Notes: generated by a model from the letters alone, not told the origin. DNA of 64,000 nucleotides from CAZEHO01 sp964511945 (GCA_964511945.1 CAZEHO010000001.1:124001-188000); one strand, 5' to 3'. Counted from the first letter of the stretch, positions 24,787 to 33,101 are shown. Numbers and translations: made by a program.

Positions 24787-24814
24787 CTGATCTCTGATCT
24801 CTGATCTCTGATCT
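24787..24814. repeat. Four tandem copies of a 7-bp unit
   Basis: CTGATCT is repeated four times without error (24787-24814), preceded by a related degenerate stretch and the palindrome AGAGGATCCTCT (24773-24784). It ends 4 bp from the stop codon of the MscS gene, on that gene's downstream side. A second four-copy heptamer occurs at 53086-53113. Confidence 0.75.
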
Positions 24815-24818
24815 CCGA

Positions 24819-25931
24819 CTATCCGCCCTCCGCAGCTCCCTTGCCCTGGAAGTCCTCGTCGGCGACCGGCTCGTGCTCGGGCTTCGGTTCCGCTTCGGCC
24901 GCCTCGTGCATCCACACCGTGCGCTGTGGGAAGGGGATCTCGATGCCTTCCTCGTCGAAGGCGATCTTGAGGCGCTTGCGCATCTCCCGGGAGACCGCCC
25001 ATTGCTCGTTCGGCTCCACCTTGAGCACCACCCGGATGGCAATCGCGCTGGCGCCGAACGTCTCTACTCCCCAGATCTCCGGCTCCTCGAGCACCGTGGC
25101 GGTCTCCAACTGATCGTGCCAGACGTCGTCGGCAACCCGCTTGATCACCGAGGCCGCGTGCGCCAGATCCGTGTCGTAGGCGACCTCGACATCGAGTACG
25201 GCCCGTGCCCACTGCTGCGACTTGTTGGCGACCCGGCGAATCTCACCGTTGGGGATGAACCAGACCACGCCGTGCACGTCACGCAGGCGGGTGGTGCGGA
25301 GCCGGATCTCCTCGACCACACCGGAGGCATCACCGAGATCGACGATGTCACCCACGCCGTACTGGTCCTCGACCAGCATGAAGATGCCGCTGAGGAAGTC
25401 ACGAACCAGCGTCTGCGCACCGAAGCCGAGTGCGATGCCGGCGATGCCGGCACCGGCGATGAGTGGTCCCAGGTTGATATCGAACTCACCGAGTGCGATG
25501 AACGCGGCGAGCCCGTAGATGATCAGCGACGCAACGCTGCGCAGCACCGTTCCGAGGGCCTGGGCGCGTTGTTTCGATCGTTCGCTCTGCTCGGTGATCA
25601 GCTGCGCCTTCTCGAAGGCTCGCGACAGCGAGGCGAAGCGGCCATCCTCGACCTCTTCCTGGCGCCGCTGCTCTGCCTTCTCCTCCCGCTCCCGGATTAG
25701 GCGATCGATCATCCGGTCGATGCCGCGGCGGACCAACCGGACGGCGATCCAGGCGATGAAGAGAATGAGCAGCACTTTGAGCGGTCGGGCGACCACCCAG
25801 TCGATGATCTCCGCCGTGGTTGCGTTCCCGGTGAGGTCGTAGACCCACTCACAGACGATGCCCGGCTCGTCACTGCAGGCCTCGACCAGACCGGGGTCGA
25901 GCGCCTGAGCGAGGATGGTGATCGGCGGCAT
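24819..25931 (-). CDS. MscS-family mechanosensitive ion channel
   Basis: A 370-residue small-conductance mechanosensitive channel. There are two to three membrane helices: one at about 48-68 (LKVLLILFIAWIAVRLV), a charged coiled-coil-like linker, then helices at about 130-170. The pore helix with the Gly/Ala pattern GAGIAGIALGFGAQTLVRDF leads into the cytoplasmic beta domain (GDIVDLGDASGVVEEIRLRT, VVWFIPNGEI). The C-terminal tail after HEAAEAEPKPEHE is acidic and probably disordered. It relieves turgor after hypo-osmotic shock. Confidence 0.92.
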   Translation of the reverse strand: MPPITILAQALDPGLVEACSDEPGIVCEWVYDLTGNATTAEIIDWVVARPLKVLLILFIAWIAVRLVRRGIDRMIDRLIREREEKAEQRRQEEVEDGRFASLSRAFEKAQLITEQSERSKQRAQALGTVLRSVASLIIYGLAAFIALGEFDINLGPLIAGAGIAGIALGFGAQTLVRDFLSGIFMLVEDQYGVGDIVDLGDASGVVEEIRLRTTRLRDVHGVVWFIPNGEIRRVANKSQQWARAVLDVEVAYDTDLAHAASVIKRVADDVWHDQLETATVLEEPEIWGVETFGASAIAIRVVLKVEPNEQWAVSREMRKRLKIAFDEEGIEIPFPQRTVWMHEAAEAEPKPEHEPVADEDFQGKGAAEGG

Positions 25932-25958
25932 GTGCGACTCTCCCCGTCGGCTGCGAGG

Positions 25959-26765
25959 TCACGGTAGTGGCTGGCAGAAGGGGCATGCCCAGATGGAGCG
26001 GTTTGCCATCTCCCAGGTGTGGATCTCGGTTCCGCAGCGCCGGCAGGGCAGGCCGTCGCGGTGGTACACGTACAGGCGCTCGTCTCGATGCAGGCTTCGG
26101 CGCGTCCGCGCTCCCAATTCGGCGGGATCGACGGTGACGATCTTTCCCATCCGGAGGCCGAGGCGAAGCTGGTCCGTCAGCGTCTGGTAGAGGGTTCCCG
26201 CGGTGCCGGGATCCAGCTCGCGGGCGGGAGTCGCCGGGTGGATTCTGCTGAGAAACAGGACCTCGGCGCGATAGACGTTGCCGATCCCGGCCACGACCTT
26301 CTGGTCGAGCAGGGCGGCACCGATCGGAATGGTCCTGCGAGTCAGGTTCTGCCGGAACCCGTCTGCACCGCGGCGCCCCACCCGCAGCGGATCCGGGCCC
26401 AGCCGGGAGCGGATCGCATCCTCCTCGGCTGGATCGATCACGGAGCAGTGGTTGGGCCCGGCCAGGTAGACCGTGATCCCGTCGGCGGCCATCGCCAGCC
26501 GGGTTCTCTCGGTCGGTTGCGGTGGCCCCCCGTGATGGGTTGCGAACTTGCCGAACAGCCCCAGGTGCACGTGGAGAATCGGGCCGCCCTCCCAGCGGTA
26601 GAAGAGGTGCTTGCCGACCGCCTCCACCTGCTCCAGCCGGCGCCCGTCGAGGTGGGCGGCTCCGTCGGCGAACCGGCCCTGAGGCGACGTCACGGTGAGC
26701 ACCCGGCCGGCGAGATCGCGCCGCTGCTCACGGGCATGGCGATGGAGCGTGTGACCTTCCGGCAT
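25959..26765 (-). CDS. nei: Endonuclease VIII-like DNA glycosylase (Nei)
   Basis: A 268-residue Fpg/Nei glycosylase/AP lyase. It begins MPEGHTLHRHA: after removal of Met, the N-terminal Pro is the nucleophile and Glu the general acid. MPEGHT, rather than MPELPE, marks the Nei1 branch of actinomycetes. The helix-two-turns-helix is DQKVVAGIGNVYRAEVLF. The C-terminal zinc finger has CRRC and CPFC. It excises oxidised pyrimidines from DNA. The start is fixed because the Pro must be residue 2. It is divergent from the GNAT gene, 57 bp away. Confidence 0.93.
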   Translation of the reverse strand: MPEGHTLHRHAREQRRDLAGRVLTVTSPQGRFADGAAHLDGRRLEQVEAVGKHLFYRWEGGPILHVHLGLFGKFATHHGGPPQPTERTRLAMAADGITVYLAGPNHCSVIDPAEEDAIRSRLGPDPLRVGRRGADGFRQNLTRRTIPIGAALLDQKVVAGIGNVYRAEVLFLSRIHPATPARELDPGTAGTLYQTLTDQLRLGLRMGKIVTVDPAELGARTRRSLHRDERLYVYHRDGLPCRRCGTEIHTWEMANRSIWACPFCQPLP

Positions 26766-26822
26766 GGGTGCAGACCGTACCCGGTCGGCGGACGCACCCC
26801 ACCGCGCGCCACAATGCCCGGC

Positions 26823-27236
26823 ATGCCGACGAGAGTCCTCGAGCCTGGTGACGGTGAATTGTTGGAGCAGCTTGCTGCCGGACTCGGGTTTGAGGCTGCG
26901 CCGGAGGCGTTCCTGCAACGACAGGATGTGCTGGCCGTCGTCGCCGTGGAGGAGAGCGAGCCGGTGGCATTGGCATACGGCCACGAGCTCGCTCACCCCG
27001 ACGGCCGCCGGACGATGCTTCTGTACTCCCTCGATGTGGTGCCTGCGGCCCGGCGGCAGGGTCACGGCCGGGCTCTGGTTGAGGCCTTCGTCGCGGGGGC
27101 CGCCGAACGCGGGTGCACCGAGGTGTGGGTGCTGACCGACGCCGGCAATGATTCCGCGATCGCCACCTACCGGGCGGCCAGCGGCATCGTGGATCCGGAA
27201 GACCCGGTGTTGGTGACCTGGCCGCTGGGGAGCTGA
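26823..27236 (+). CDS. GNAT acetyltransferase, AAC(3)-I-like
   Basis: A 137-residue N-acetyltransferase. The acetyl-CoA loop is in LDVVPAARRQGHGRALVEAF (R-x-x-G-x-G), followed by AAERGCTEVWVLTDAGNDSA and ATYRAASG. The overall length, the YSLDV strand and the D-x-GND-x-A motif resemble the AAC(3)-I type of aminoglycoside acetyltransferase. That is a fold-level hint, not evidence of resistance. Two in-frame ATGs exist (26814, 26823). The second follows CACAAT by 7 nt, fitting a leaderless start. Confidence 0.8.
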   Translation: MPTRVLEPGDGELLEQLAAGLGFEAAPEAFLQRQDVLAVVAVEESEPVALAYGHELAHPDGRRTMLLYSLDVVPAARRQGHGRALVEAFVAGAAERGCTEVWVLTDAGNDSAIATYRAASGIVDPEDPVLVTWPLGS

Positions 27237-27243
27237 CGGAGGT

Positions 27244-27681
27244 TCACCCTCCGGTGATGTAGCGCTCCAGCTGTTCGATCATCGAACCCTGCTTGTCGAT
27301 CACGGCGCCCACCACGTCGCCGATCGACACCACGCCGACGAGCCGTCCTTCGTCATCCAGCACCGGCAGGTGGCGGATCCGGTTGGCGTACATGAGCTCC
27401 ATGCAGATCTCCACCGGCGTTTCGGGCTCCGCGGTGATCACGGTGGAGGTCATGATGTCTTTCACGTGGGCATGGGTGGAATCCCGGCCGAGAAGGACGA
27501 CCTTCCGGGCGTAGTCGCGCTCGGAGATGATCCCGCTGAGCTGCTCCCCGTCGAGGACGACGAGGGCTCCGACTTTCTTCTCCGCCATCAGCTTCAGGGC
27601 GTCGAGCACCGAGGCGTCGGGTCCGATCGACCAAACGTCGCTGCCCTTCTTCTCCAGGATGTGGGCGACCTTCTTCTCCAT
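27244..27681 (-). CDS. Tandem CBS-domain protein
   Basis: A 145-residue stand-alone pair of CBS domains. The first (about 15-60) contains SVLDALKLMAEKKVGALVVL and SGIISERDYARKVVL. The second (about 75-135) contains TPVEICMELMYANRIRHLPV and LVGVVSIGDVVGAVI. Such proteins bind adenine nucleotides and usually regulate another protein. The ATG at 27681 has a near-perfect AAGGAGGAG ribosome binding site. It is convergent with the GNAT gene (7 nt apart) and divergent from the methyltransferase. Confidence 0.9.
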   Translation of the reverse strand: MEKKVAHILEKKGSDVWSIGPDASVLDALKLMAEKKVGALVVLDGEQLSGIISERDYARKVVLLGRDSTHAHVKDIMTSTVITAEPETPVEICMELMYANRIRHLPVLDDEGRLVGVVSIGDVVGAVIDKQGSMIEQLERYITGG

Positions 27682-27748
27682 GTACTCCTCCTTGCGGGCG
27701 ACACCATAGAGAACGCGGGGCCATCGCGCGGGAATATGCTCTGTGACC

Positions 27749-28573
27749 ATGCCGATCGATGAGTACAAGGCGGCCAACCGGGCCAACTGGGACGACCGGG
27801 TTCCGATCCACTGGGAACCGGAGGGCTATAACGCCGAGCGGTTCATCCAACAGCCCGATGCGATCAGCGCAGTGGTCCGGATCGACCGGGAGGTTCTCGG
27901 CGATGTCGCCGGCAAGCGCCTCCTGCACCTGCAGTGCCACTTCGGCATGGACACCCTGTCGTGGGCCCGCCTCGGTGCCGACGTCACCGGCGTCGACTTC
28001 TCCGAACCGGCGATTGCGGCCGCCCGGCGCCTGAGCGCCGAGAGCGGCATCCCGGGTCAGTTCGTCCTCAGCGAGTTGTACGACGCACCCGGCGTTCTCG
28101 ATGAGCGGTTCGACATCGTCTATACCGGTGTCGGGGCGCTCAACTGGCTGCCCGACATCGCCGGGTGGGCCCGGGTCGTCGCTCGATTCCTCGAGCCGGG
28201 CGGCACCTTCTACATCCGTGAGGGGCACCCGATGCTCTGGTGCCTGGAGGAGCGCAGCGACGAGTTGCTCGTCGTCCGGTTCCCCTACTTCGAGATCGCC
28301 GAGCCGGTTGCCTGGGACGACGACGCCACGTATGCGGGTTCGGGGGCCATCGCCAATACCCGGACCTATGAGTGGAACCACGGGATCGGCGAAATCCTCA
28401 CCGCTCTGACCGACGCCGGTCTCACGATCGAGCTGTTCCGTGAGCATCGGGAGCTCGAGTGGCAGGGTCTGCCGTATATGACCCTCGGTGACGACGGACT
28501 GTGGCGGCTGCCGCCGCACCAGCGGGATCTGGTGCCGCTGATGTTCACGATCGTGGCCACCAGGAGCAGCTGA
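27749..28573 (+). CDS. Class I SAM-dependent methyltransferase
   Basis: A 274-residue methyltransferase. The SAM motif I is the variant LLHLQCHFGMDTLSWAR instead of the usual LDxGCGxG. It is followed by GADVTGVDFSEPAIAAARRL (motif II Asp) and FDIVYTGVGALNWLPDIAGW. The N-terminal EYKAANRANWDDRVPIHW is typical of this small subgroup. The substrate is unknown. TATGCT at 27735-27740 lies 8 nt before the ATG, with no ribosome binding site. Confidence 0.85.
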   Translation: MPIDEYKAANRANWDDRVPIHWEPEGYNAERFIQQPDAISAVVRIDREVLGDVAGKRLLHLQCHFGMDTLSWARLGADVTGVDFSEPAIAAARRLSAESGIPGQFVLSELYDAPGVLDERFDIVYTGVGALNWLPDIAGWARVVARFLEPGGTFYIREGHPMLWCLEERSDELLVVRFPYFEIAEPVAWDDDATYAGSGAIANTRTYEWNHGIGEILTALTDAGLTIELFREHRELEWQGLPYMTLGDDGLWRLPPHQRDLVPLMFTIVATRSS

Positions 28574-28586
28574 GAGGATTCTCAGC
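28569..28586. promoter_or_regulatory. Perfect 7-bp inverted repeat at the two-component promoter
   Basis: GCTGAGA (28569-28575) and TCTCAGC (28580-28586) flank GGAT. The repeat covers the stop codon of the methyltransferase and lies about 21 bp upstream of the -10 of the response-regulator gene. It could be a terminator hairpin for the former, an operator for the latter, or both. Confidence 0.45.
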
Positions 28587-28606
28587 ACGATCCGGCTCCG
28601 AACGGG

Positions 28607-28612
28607 GATAAT
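28607..28612 (+). promoter_or_regulatory. -10 hexamer of the response-regulator operon
   Basis: GATAAT is separated by six bases (CGGTAC) from the ATG at 28619, and there is no ribosome binding site. This indicates a leaderless transcript for the operon. The -35 region is poor, which fits activator control. Confidence 0.55.
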
Positions 28613-28618
28613 CGGTAC

Positions 28619-29290
28619 ATGAGAGTGCTCGTTGTCGATGACGAAGTACGGCTGGCGGAGGCGCTCAAGCGGGGCCTCGAGGCCGAAGGGTTTACCGTCG
28701 ACGTCGCATACGACGGCAACGACGGGTTTGCCGCGGCTCAGTCGCAGCCCTACGACGCCATCGTGCTCGACATCCTGCTGCCCGGGATGAACGGGTACCG
28801 GGTGTGCGACGCCCTGCGCAAGGCCGGGAACTGGACCCCGATCCTCATGCTCACGGCGAAGGATGGGGAGTACGACGAGGCGGAAGCCCTCGATACCGGT
28901 GCCGACGACTTTCTCTCGAAGCCGTTCTCCTACGTCGTGCTGGTTGCCCGGCTCCGGGCGCTGCTCAGGCGGGGGAGCGGACCGCGTCCACCGGTTCTTG
29001 AGGCAGGCGATCTTCGCCTCGACCCGGCCACCCGGCTGTGCCGGCGCGCTGATGCGGAGATCGAGCTCACCCCCAGAGAGTTCAGCTTGCTGGAAGCGCT
29101 GCTGCGCCGCGCCGGTGACGTCGTCGCCAAGCAGGAACTGCTCGATCTGGTGTGGGGGGTTGACGCCGACGTCGATCCCAATGTGCTCGAGGTGTACATC
29201 GGGTACTTGCGGCGCAAGATCGATCAGCCCTTCGATCGCAAGAGCCTGCAGACGGTCCGCGGAGTCGGATACCGGCTCACCGACGGCTGA
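28619..29290 (+). CDS. OmpR-family response regulator
   Basis: A 223-residue two-component regulator. The receiver domain (1-115) has the acidic pair DDE near the start, phospho-acceptor D51 in AIVLDILLPG, and the conserved K101 in LSKPFSY. The C-terminal winged helix (about 125-223) has ITLTPREFSLLEALL-type sequence (ELTPREFSLLEALLRRAGDV) and a final KSLQTVRGVGYRLTD. It is likely to be phosphorylated by the kinase encoded next, with which it overlaps by 1 nt (TGATG). Confidence 0.95.
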   Translation: MRVLVVDDEVRLAEALKRGLEAEGFTVDVAYDGNDGFAAAQSQPYDAIVLDILLPGMNGYRVCDALRKAGNWTPILMLTAKDGEYDEAEALDTGADDFLSKPFSYVVLVARLRALLRRGSGPRPPVLEAGDLRLDPATRLCRRADAEIELTPREFSLLEALLRRAGDVVAKQELLDLVWGVDADVDPNVLEVYIGYLRRKIDQPFDRKSLQTVRGVGYRLTDG

Positions 29291-30981
29291 TGGGGAACCT
29301 CTTCGGGACCCTGCGCTCCCGGATCACGGTGGTGACCACGCTCGTCGTGGCGGCGGCGCTGACCCTCGCCGCCATCCTGCTGCTGTTCCTCTCTCGCAGT
29401 GCACTCATCGACGATGTCCGCGACACACTGACCGACGACCTGACCACGGCCCAGGAGCAGCTCAACCGCGGGGTGGCCACCGAGCTCAGCCTGCTGCAGT
29501 TGGGTCAAGCGGTCGATCCGCTCGACGTCAGCACCCAGCTGGCTTCGATCGAGTGCGGTCCCATCCTCGCCGAGGCGTTCGGGAACACGCCCCGCCCGCT
29601 CTCAGAGTTCTTCTACATCGAGGGTATCTCGCCGCTGGTGGCGGTGACCTATCAGGACTGCATCGAGGCCACTGATCCCTATTTCGAAGCAGTCACCGCC
29701 TGTGAGGCAGCCGCCATCGATGTCCTCGGGAATCCAACGGTGACGTACAGCGTGGCCGAGGACATCATCCTCTCCGACGAGTTCCAGAGCACCGTGGACG
29801 AGTGCCTGGGGGAGTCGGTGCTGGTCGATCTCCGTATCGAAGCGGCCGCGATGATCTGCGACCCGCTGCTGGACGGGGCTTTCGATGGGATCGACGTCCT
29901 CGACCGCACCGCGGTAGAGGTCCGATTCAAGGCGTTGCTCGACACCTACAGCGCCTGTATGCGGGGTAACGGGGTCGATGAGTACCCGGACGTCGCCCTC
30001 GGCGAAGATGAGGAAGGGGCGTCGGTGCTCTCGGGCCTGGCCGGCGCGGCCATCGTGCTCCCATCGCTCGAATCGGTCCAGGCCGGCGTCAACTCGTTCC
30101 GGCTGGCGATCTACATCGGCGTTCCGGTGGTGGTTCTCGACATCGGCCTGGTCGCCTGGCTGGTTGTCGGACGGGCGCTGCGGCCGGTGGAGGCCATCCG
30201 GCGGCGGGTTACGGAGATTCGGGGCGGTGCGCTCGACCGCCGGGTCCCCGAGCCCTCCGGCGACGACGAGATCGCCCGGCTGGCCCGCACCATGAACGAA
30301 ATGCTCGACCGTCTGGAGACCTCGGCCGAGCGTCAGCGCCAGTTCGTCTCCGATGCCTCCCATGAGCTGCGAAGCCCGATTGCCTCGATCCGGACTCAGC
30401 TCGAGGTGGCGGCGGCGCATCCGGTCGGGACGGACTGGGTCGATGTTGCCGGTGGGGTGCTCGAGGAGAGCCACCGGATGGAGCGGCTCGTCGACGACCT
30501 GCTGGCGCTGGCCAGGGCCGACGAGGGCGTGGTCCGGCGCCGCACCGAGGTGGTGGATCTCGGTGAGGTGGTGCTGTCCGAACTGGAGCGGGTCGAGGGG
30601 CTCCAGATCGACTCGTCGGGAGTGAGCGCTCATCGAGTCAGCGGGGATGCACTGGCACTACGCCGGGTCGTCCGCAATCTGCTCGACAACGCTGCCCGCC
30701 ATGCCACGGCAACCGTCGCCGTCCGGGTCTCGGCGGCCGGTGAATTCGTGGTGGTCGAGGTCGAGGACGATGGCTCCGGCATCGACGAGAGCGACCGGGA
30801 GCGGATTTTCGAGCGATTCGCCCGGCTCCAGGAGGGACGGGCGCGCGACGCCGGCGGAACCGGGCTCGGCCTAGCCGTGGTCCGCGAGATCGTGGCGGCA
30901 CACGGCGGCACGGTGCGCGTCGCCGATGGGACGATGGGTGGAGCCCTGTTCGAGGTGCGCCTGCCGGCGGGTGCTGCATGA
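29290..30981 (+). CDS. Sensor histidine kinase with Cys-rich extracellular domain
   Basis: 563 residues. TM1 is at about 12-34 and TM2 at about 272-293. Between them is a 235-residue extracytoplasmic domain with six cysteines (89, 124, 138, 172, 190, 223). HAMP follows (about 294-345), then HisKA with SDASHELRSPIASI (H358), and the ATPase with N-box RNLLDNAARH (N463, N467), DDGSGID (D494) and GTGLGLAVV (523-528). The last part of the sensor domain reads YSACMRGNGVDEYPD, which resembles the CMRxNGV-PDP motif of actinobacterial secreted proteins. The catalytic parts are complete. The signal is unknown. Confidence 0.93.
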   Translation: MGNLFGTLRSRITVVTTLVVAAALTLAAILLLFLSRSALIDDVRDTLTDDLTTAQEQLNRGVATELSLLQLGQAVDPLDVSTQLASIECGPILAEAFGNTPRPLSEFFYIEGISPLVAVTYQDCIEATDPYFEAVTACEAAAIDVLGNPTVTYSVAEDIILSDEFQSTVDECLGESVLVDLRIEAAAMICDPLLDGAFDGIDVLDRTAVEVRFKALLDTYSACMRGNGVDEYPDVALGEDEEGASVLSGLAGAAIVLPSLESVQAGVNSFRLAIYIGVPVVVLDIGLVAWLVVGRALRPVEAIRRRVTEIRGGALDRRVPEPSGDDEIARLARTMNEMLDRLETSAERQRQFVSDASHELRSPIASIRTQLEVAAAHPVGTDWVDVAGGVLEESHRMERLVDDLLALARADEGVVRRRTEVVDLGEVVLSELERVEGLQIDSSGVSAHRVSGDALALRRVVRNLLDNAARHATATVAVRVSAAGEFVVVEVEDDGSGIDESDRERIFERFARLQEGRARDAGGTGLGLAVVREIVAAHGGTVRVADGTMGGALFEVRLPAGAA

Positions 30982-31610
30982 GCACGACGGCCGCCGTCGT
31001 CGGTGCTCTCCTGTTCGCTTTCGCCGTGGGCTCTGTGCCCTTCTCGCAGCTGGTAGCGCACCGGCTGGGTGGCATCGACCTGCGGCAGGTCGGAACGGGC
31101 ACCGTCTCGGGCAGCGGCGTCGGTGAGGCCGTGGGATTCCGGCCGATGGTGGTCGCCGGGCTGGCCGACGTCGGCAAGGGTGCCGTCGCAGTGCTCCCGG
31201 CCGCAGGGGTTCGTCCGCTGCTGGCCGCCGCAGCGGCTGGGGCGGCGGTGATCGGACACAACTGGTCTCCCTGGCTGCGGGGAGCCGGGGGCAGAGGCAT
31301 CGGGCCGGCGATGGGATCATGTTCGGTCCTGGCATGGCCGGGGACCGTGCTGTTCCTGGCCGGCCTCGGGCTGGGGAAGCTGTTGCGCGAGACGTCCGCT
31401 GGGTCGTTCGTCGCGCAGGCGGCCTTGGCACCGTTGCTGTGGTTCACTCACGACGGCGCCGGCCTGGTGCTGGGATGTGCCCTTGTGATGCCGATGTGGA
31501 TCAAGCGTGTGGTGGGGAACCACCTGCCGGCGAATCCGACGGCCGGGGTGTATTGGTACCGGTTGCTGCGCGACTCGGATCCCGAGCCGAAACCTGGATC
31601 AGGATCATGA
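30978..31610 (+). CDS. PlsY-like acyl-phosphate glycerol-3-phosphate acyltransferase
   Basis: A 210-residue membrane protein of the PlsY fold. Motif 1 begins FAVGSVPFSQLVAHRLGG, but its core is GTGTVSGSG instead of the canonical GSGNIGATN. Motif 2 is LADVGKGAVAV (D-x-x-KG kept) and motif 3 is GHNWSPWLRGAGGRGIG (GGRG for GGKG). PlsY moves an acyl group from acyl-phosphate to glycerol-3-phosphate. The changed motif 1 leaves exact activity open. The ATG overlaps the kinase stop by 4 nt, and its stop overlaps the DegV start by 4 nt, so it is embedded in the two-component operon. Confidence 0.8.
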   Translation: MSTTAAVVGALLFAFAVGSVPFSQLVAHRLGGIDLRQVGTGTVSGSGVGEAVGFRPMVVAGLADVGKGAVAVLPAAGVRPLLAAAAAGAAVIGHNWSPWLRGAGGRGIGPAMGSCSVLAWPGTVLFLAGLGLGKLLRETSAGSFVAQAALAPLLWFTHDGAGLVLGCALVMPMWIKRVVGNHLPANPTAGVYWYRLLRDSDPEPKPGSGS

Positions 31611-32425
31611 CGACGCGGGTGGTCACCGACTCGGCTTCGGCGCTGGATCCCGCACTTGCGGACCAGTGGGGCGTTGTGGTGGTGCCGGTGCGGATCAACA
31701 TCGGCACCCGGTCCTATCTGGACGGTGAGATCGGCCTCGAGGAGCTGGCAGACACCCATGAGGAGGTCCGGACCGCCGGATCGTCGCCGGGGGCGTTCGC
31801 GGCGGCGCTCGACGGGGCCGAGGCGGCGGTCGTCATCACGGTCGCAGCCACGCTGTCAAGCACCTACCGCGCCGCCGCTCTGGCCGCTGCGGATTCGCCC
31901 GGCGCCATCGAGGTCGTCGACAGCGGAACCGCTGCCGGAGCGCAGGCGTTGGTGGTGCTCGAAGCGGCCAAGCTCGCCGCAGCCGGTGCCGGGCCCGGCG
32001 AGGTAACAGCCCGGGCCCGCACGGTCGCCGATCAGGTGAAGCTGGCCGGCGTGCTGGAGAACCTGGAGTGGCTCGTCCGAGGTGGACGGGTGAGCGGCCT
32101 CGTTGGCGGCCTCGCCGGGACACTGGGCGTGCGCCCCGTTTTCGAGCTCGCCGGGGGTTCGATCCGCCGGCTGCGCCCGGCCTTCAGCCGCGATGCGGGC
32201 CTGAATCGGCTGCTGACACGATGGCGGCGGAGCCGGGTCGAGGGGGCCACCCTGCATTGTTTCGCCCATCACACCATGGACCCGCTTGCAGCCGAGGCGC
32301 TGCTGAGCACGGTGTCGTCCGAGGTCGAGCCGGCGACCGGTCTCGTCGCCGAGTTCGGCGCTCCGATGATGGCGCACACCGGTCCTCACATGGCCGGATT
32401 GGCCTGGTGGTGGGAGACTCCCTGA
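31607..32425 (+). CDS. DegV family fatty-acid-binding protein (FakB-like)
   Basis: A 272-residue DegV protein. It opens RVVTDSASALDPALADQWGV (the TDS motif), has VAATLSSTYRAAALAA (the SST segment), GGRVSGLVGGLAGTLGVRP and the C-terminal MAHTGPHMAGLAWWW, equivalent to the H-TGPG-x-G motif. FakB proteins hold a fatty acid for phosphorylation by FakA, and the acyl-phosphate is the substrate of PlsY. Being coupled (ATGA) to a PlsY-like gene is therefore biochemically meaningful. FakA itself is not in this window. Confidence 0.88.
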   Translation: MTTRVVTDSASALDPALADQWGVVVVPVRINIGTRSYLDGEIGLEELADTHEEVRTAGSSPGAFAAALDGAEAAVVITVAATLSSTYRAAALAAADSPGAIEVVDSGTAAGAQALVVLEAAKLAAAGAGPGEVTARARTVADQVKLAGVLENLEWLVRGGRVSGLVGGLAGTLGVRPVFELAGGSIRRLRPAFSRDAGLNRLLTRWRRSRVEGATLHCFAHHTMDPLAAEALLSTVSSEVEPATGLVAEFGAPMMAHTGPHMAGLAWWWETP

Positions 32426-32845
32426 ATGGGGCTGCCCCGCTACGAGGTCCTGGCGCACACGGCGGATACCGCCATCGTCGCCTACGGCGCCACCCTGCCC
32501 GAACTGTTCGAGAACACCGCCTTCGGCATGTTCGACCTCATGTTCGAGGCGGCAACTCTGGGCACCGAAACCAGCCGGCCGGTGATGGCGGCCGGGGAAA
32601 CTCCCGAGGACCTGCTGGTGGCCTGGTTGTCCGAGCTGCTGGCCGAGGCCGAGATCCACGGTCTGGCGTTCTCGTACTTCACCGTCGACCGCCTGGACGA
32701 TGGCGGGGTGCAAGGCTCGGCGCAGGGCACCCGTTCCCACGGCCTCGAACTGCGGGGGCCTCCGATTAAGGCTGTGACCTATCACGACTTGGCGATCGTC
32801 GAGATCCCCGACGGCTGGTGGGCCCGGGTGGTGTTTGACGTCTAG
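32426..32845 (+). CDS. Archease
   Basis: A 139-residue archease, the activator that helps RtcB RNA ligase turn over. It has EVLAHTADTAIVAYG at the start (metal-site Asp/His), LLVAWLSELLAEAEI in the middle and IKAVTYHDLAIVEI near the end, all family hallmarks. The ATG follows the DegV stop directly with no gap, so it is the last gene of the two-component/PlsY/DegV operon. Its functional partner, RtcB, is encoded 256 bp downstream. Confidence 0.9.
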   Translation: MGLPRYEVLAHTADTAIVAYGATLPELFENTAFGMFDLMFEAATLGTETSRPVMAAGETPEDLLVAWLSELLAEAEIHGLAFSYFTVDRLDDGGVQGSAQGTRSHGLELRGPPIKAVTYHDLAIVEIPDGWWARVVFDV

Positions 32846-33089
32846 GAGTCTGCTGAGTAATGCCGATGTGGCGTGCCCGCCGGGCACGTTGATCGGCGGC
32901 CAGGCGCGCCAATCGCAAGAACGCAGGTTCCGCCACTCCTCGTGCAGGAATGGTGGGACCGAGGACACCGCGAGTGGTGATGACTGGTCGTCGAGATGTG
33001 CGACATGTATTGCCCAGCGGGCTCCTAGTGGTCGCTCGCTTCGCTCCCTCGCAGCGACGAGATACGAGCGACAAGCCCTCGTCCGTCGG

Positions 33090-33095
33090 TACCGT
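33090..33095 (+). promoter_or_regulatory. -10 hexamer of rtcB
   Basis: TACCGT lies six bases (TCGGAC) before the ATG at 33102, with no ribosome binding site, as in other leaderless starts here. The 256-bp gap from archease (32846-33101) otherwise holds a small hairpin (CGTGCCC, GGGCACG near 32871-32887) and no credible gene. Confidence 0.45.
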
Positions 33096-33101
33096 TCGGA
33101 C

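Noticed and set aside
24787..24814. CRISPR-like array
   Set aside because: The unit is only 7 bp with no spacers, and no cas gene is present in the window.
26823..27236. Aminoglycoside resistance gene
   Set aside because: The GNAT resembles the AAC(3)-I type only in overall pattern. That is not enough to claim resistance.
28569..28586. Certain operator for the response regulator
   Set aside because: The inverted repeat covers the stop codon of the previous gene and may simply be a terminator. It is kept as a low-confidence regulatory site only.
32846..33101. Insertion-sequence remnant between archease and rtcB
   Set aside because: No terminal repeats, target duplication or transposase-like peptide could be recognised.
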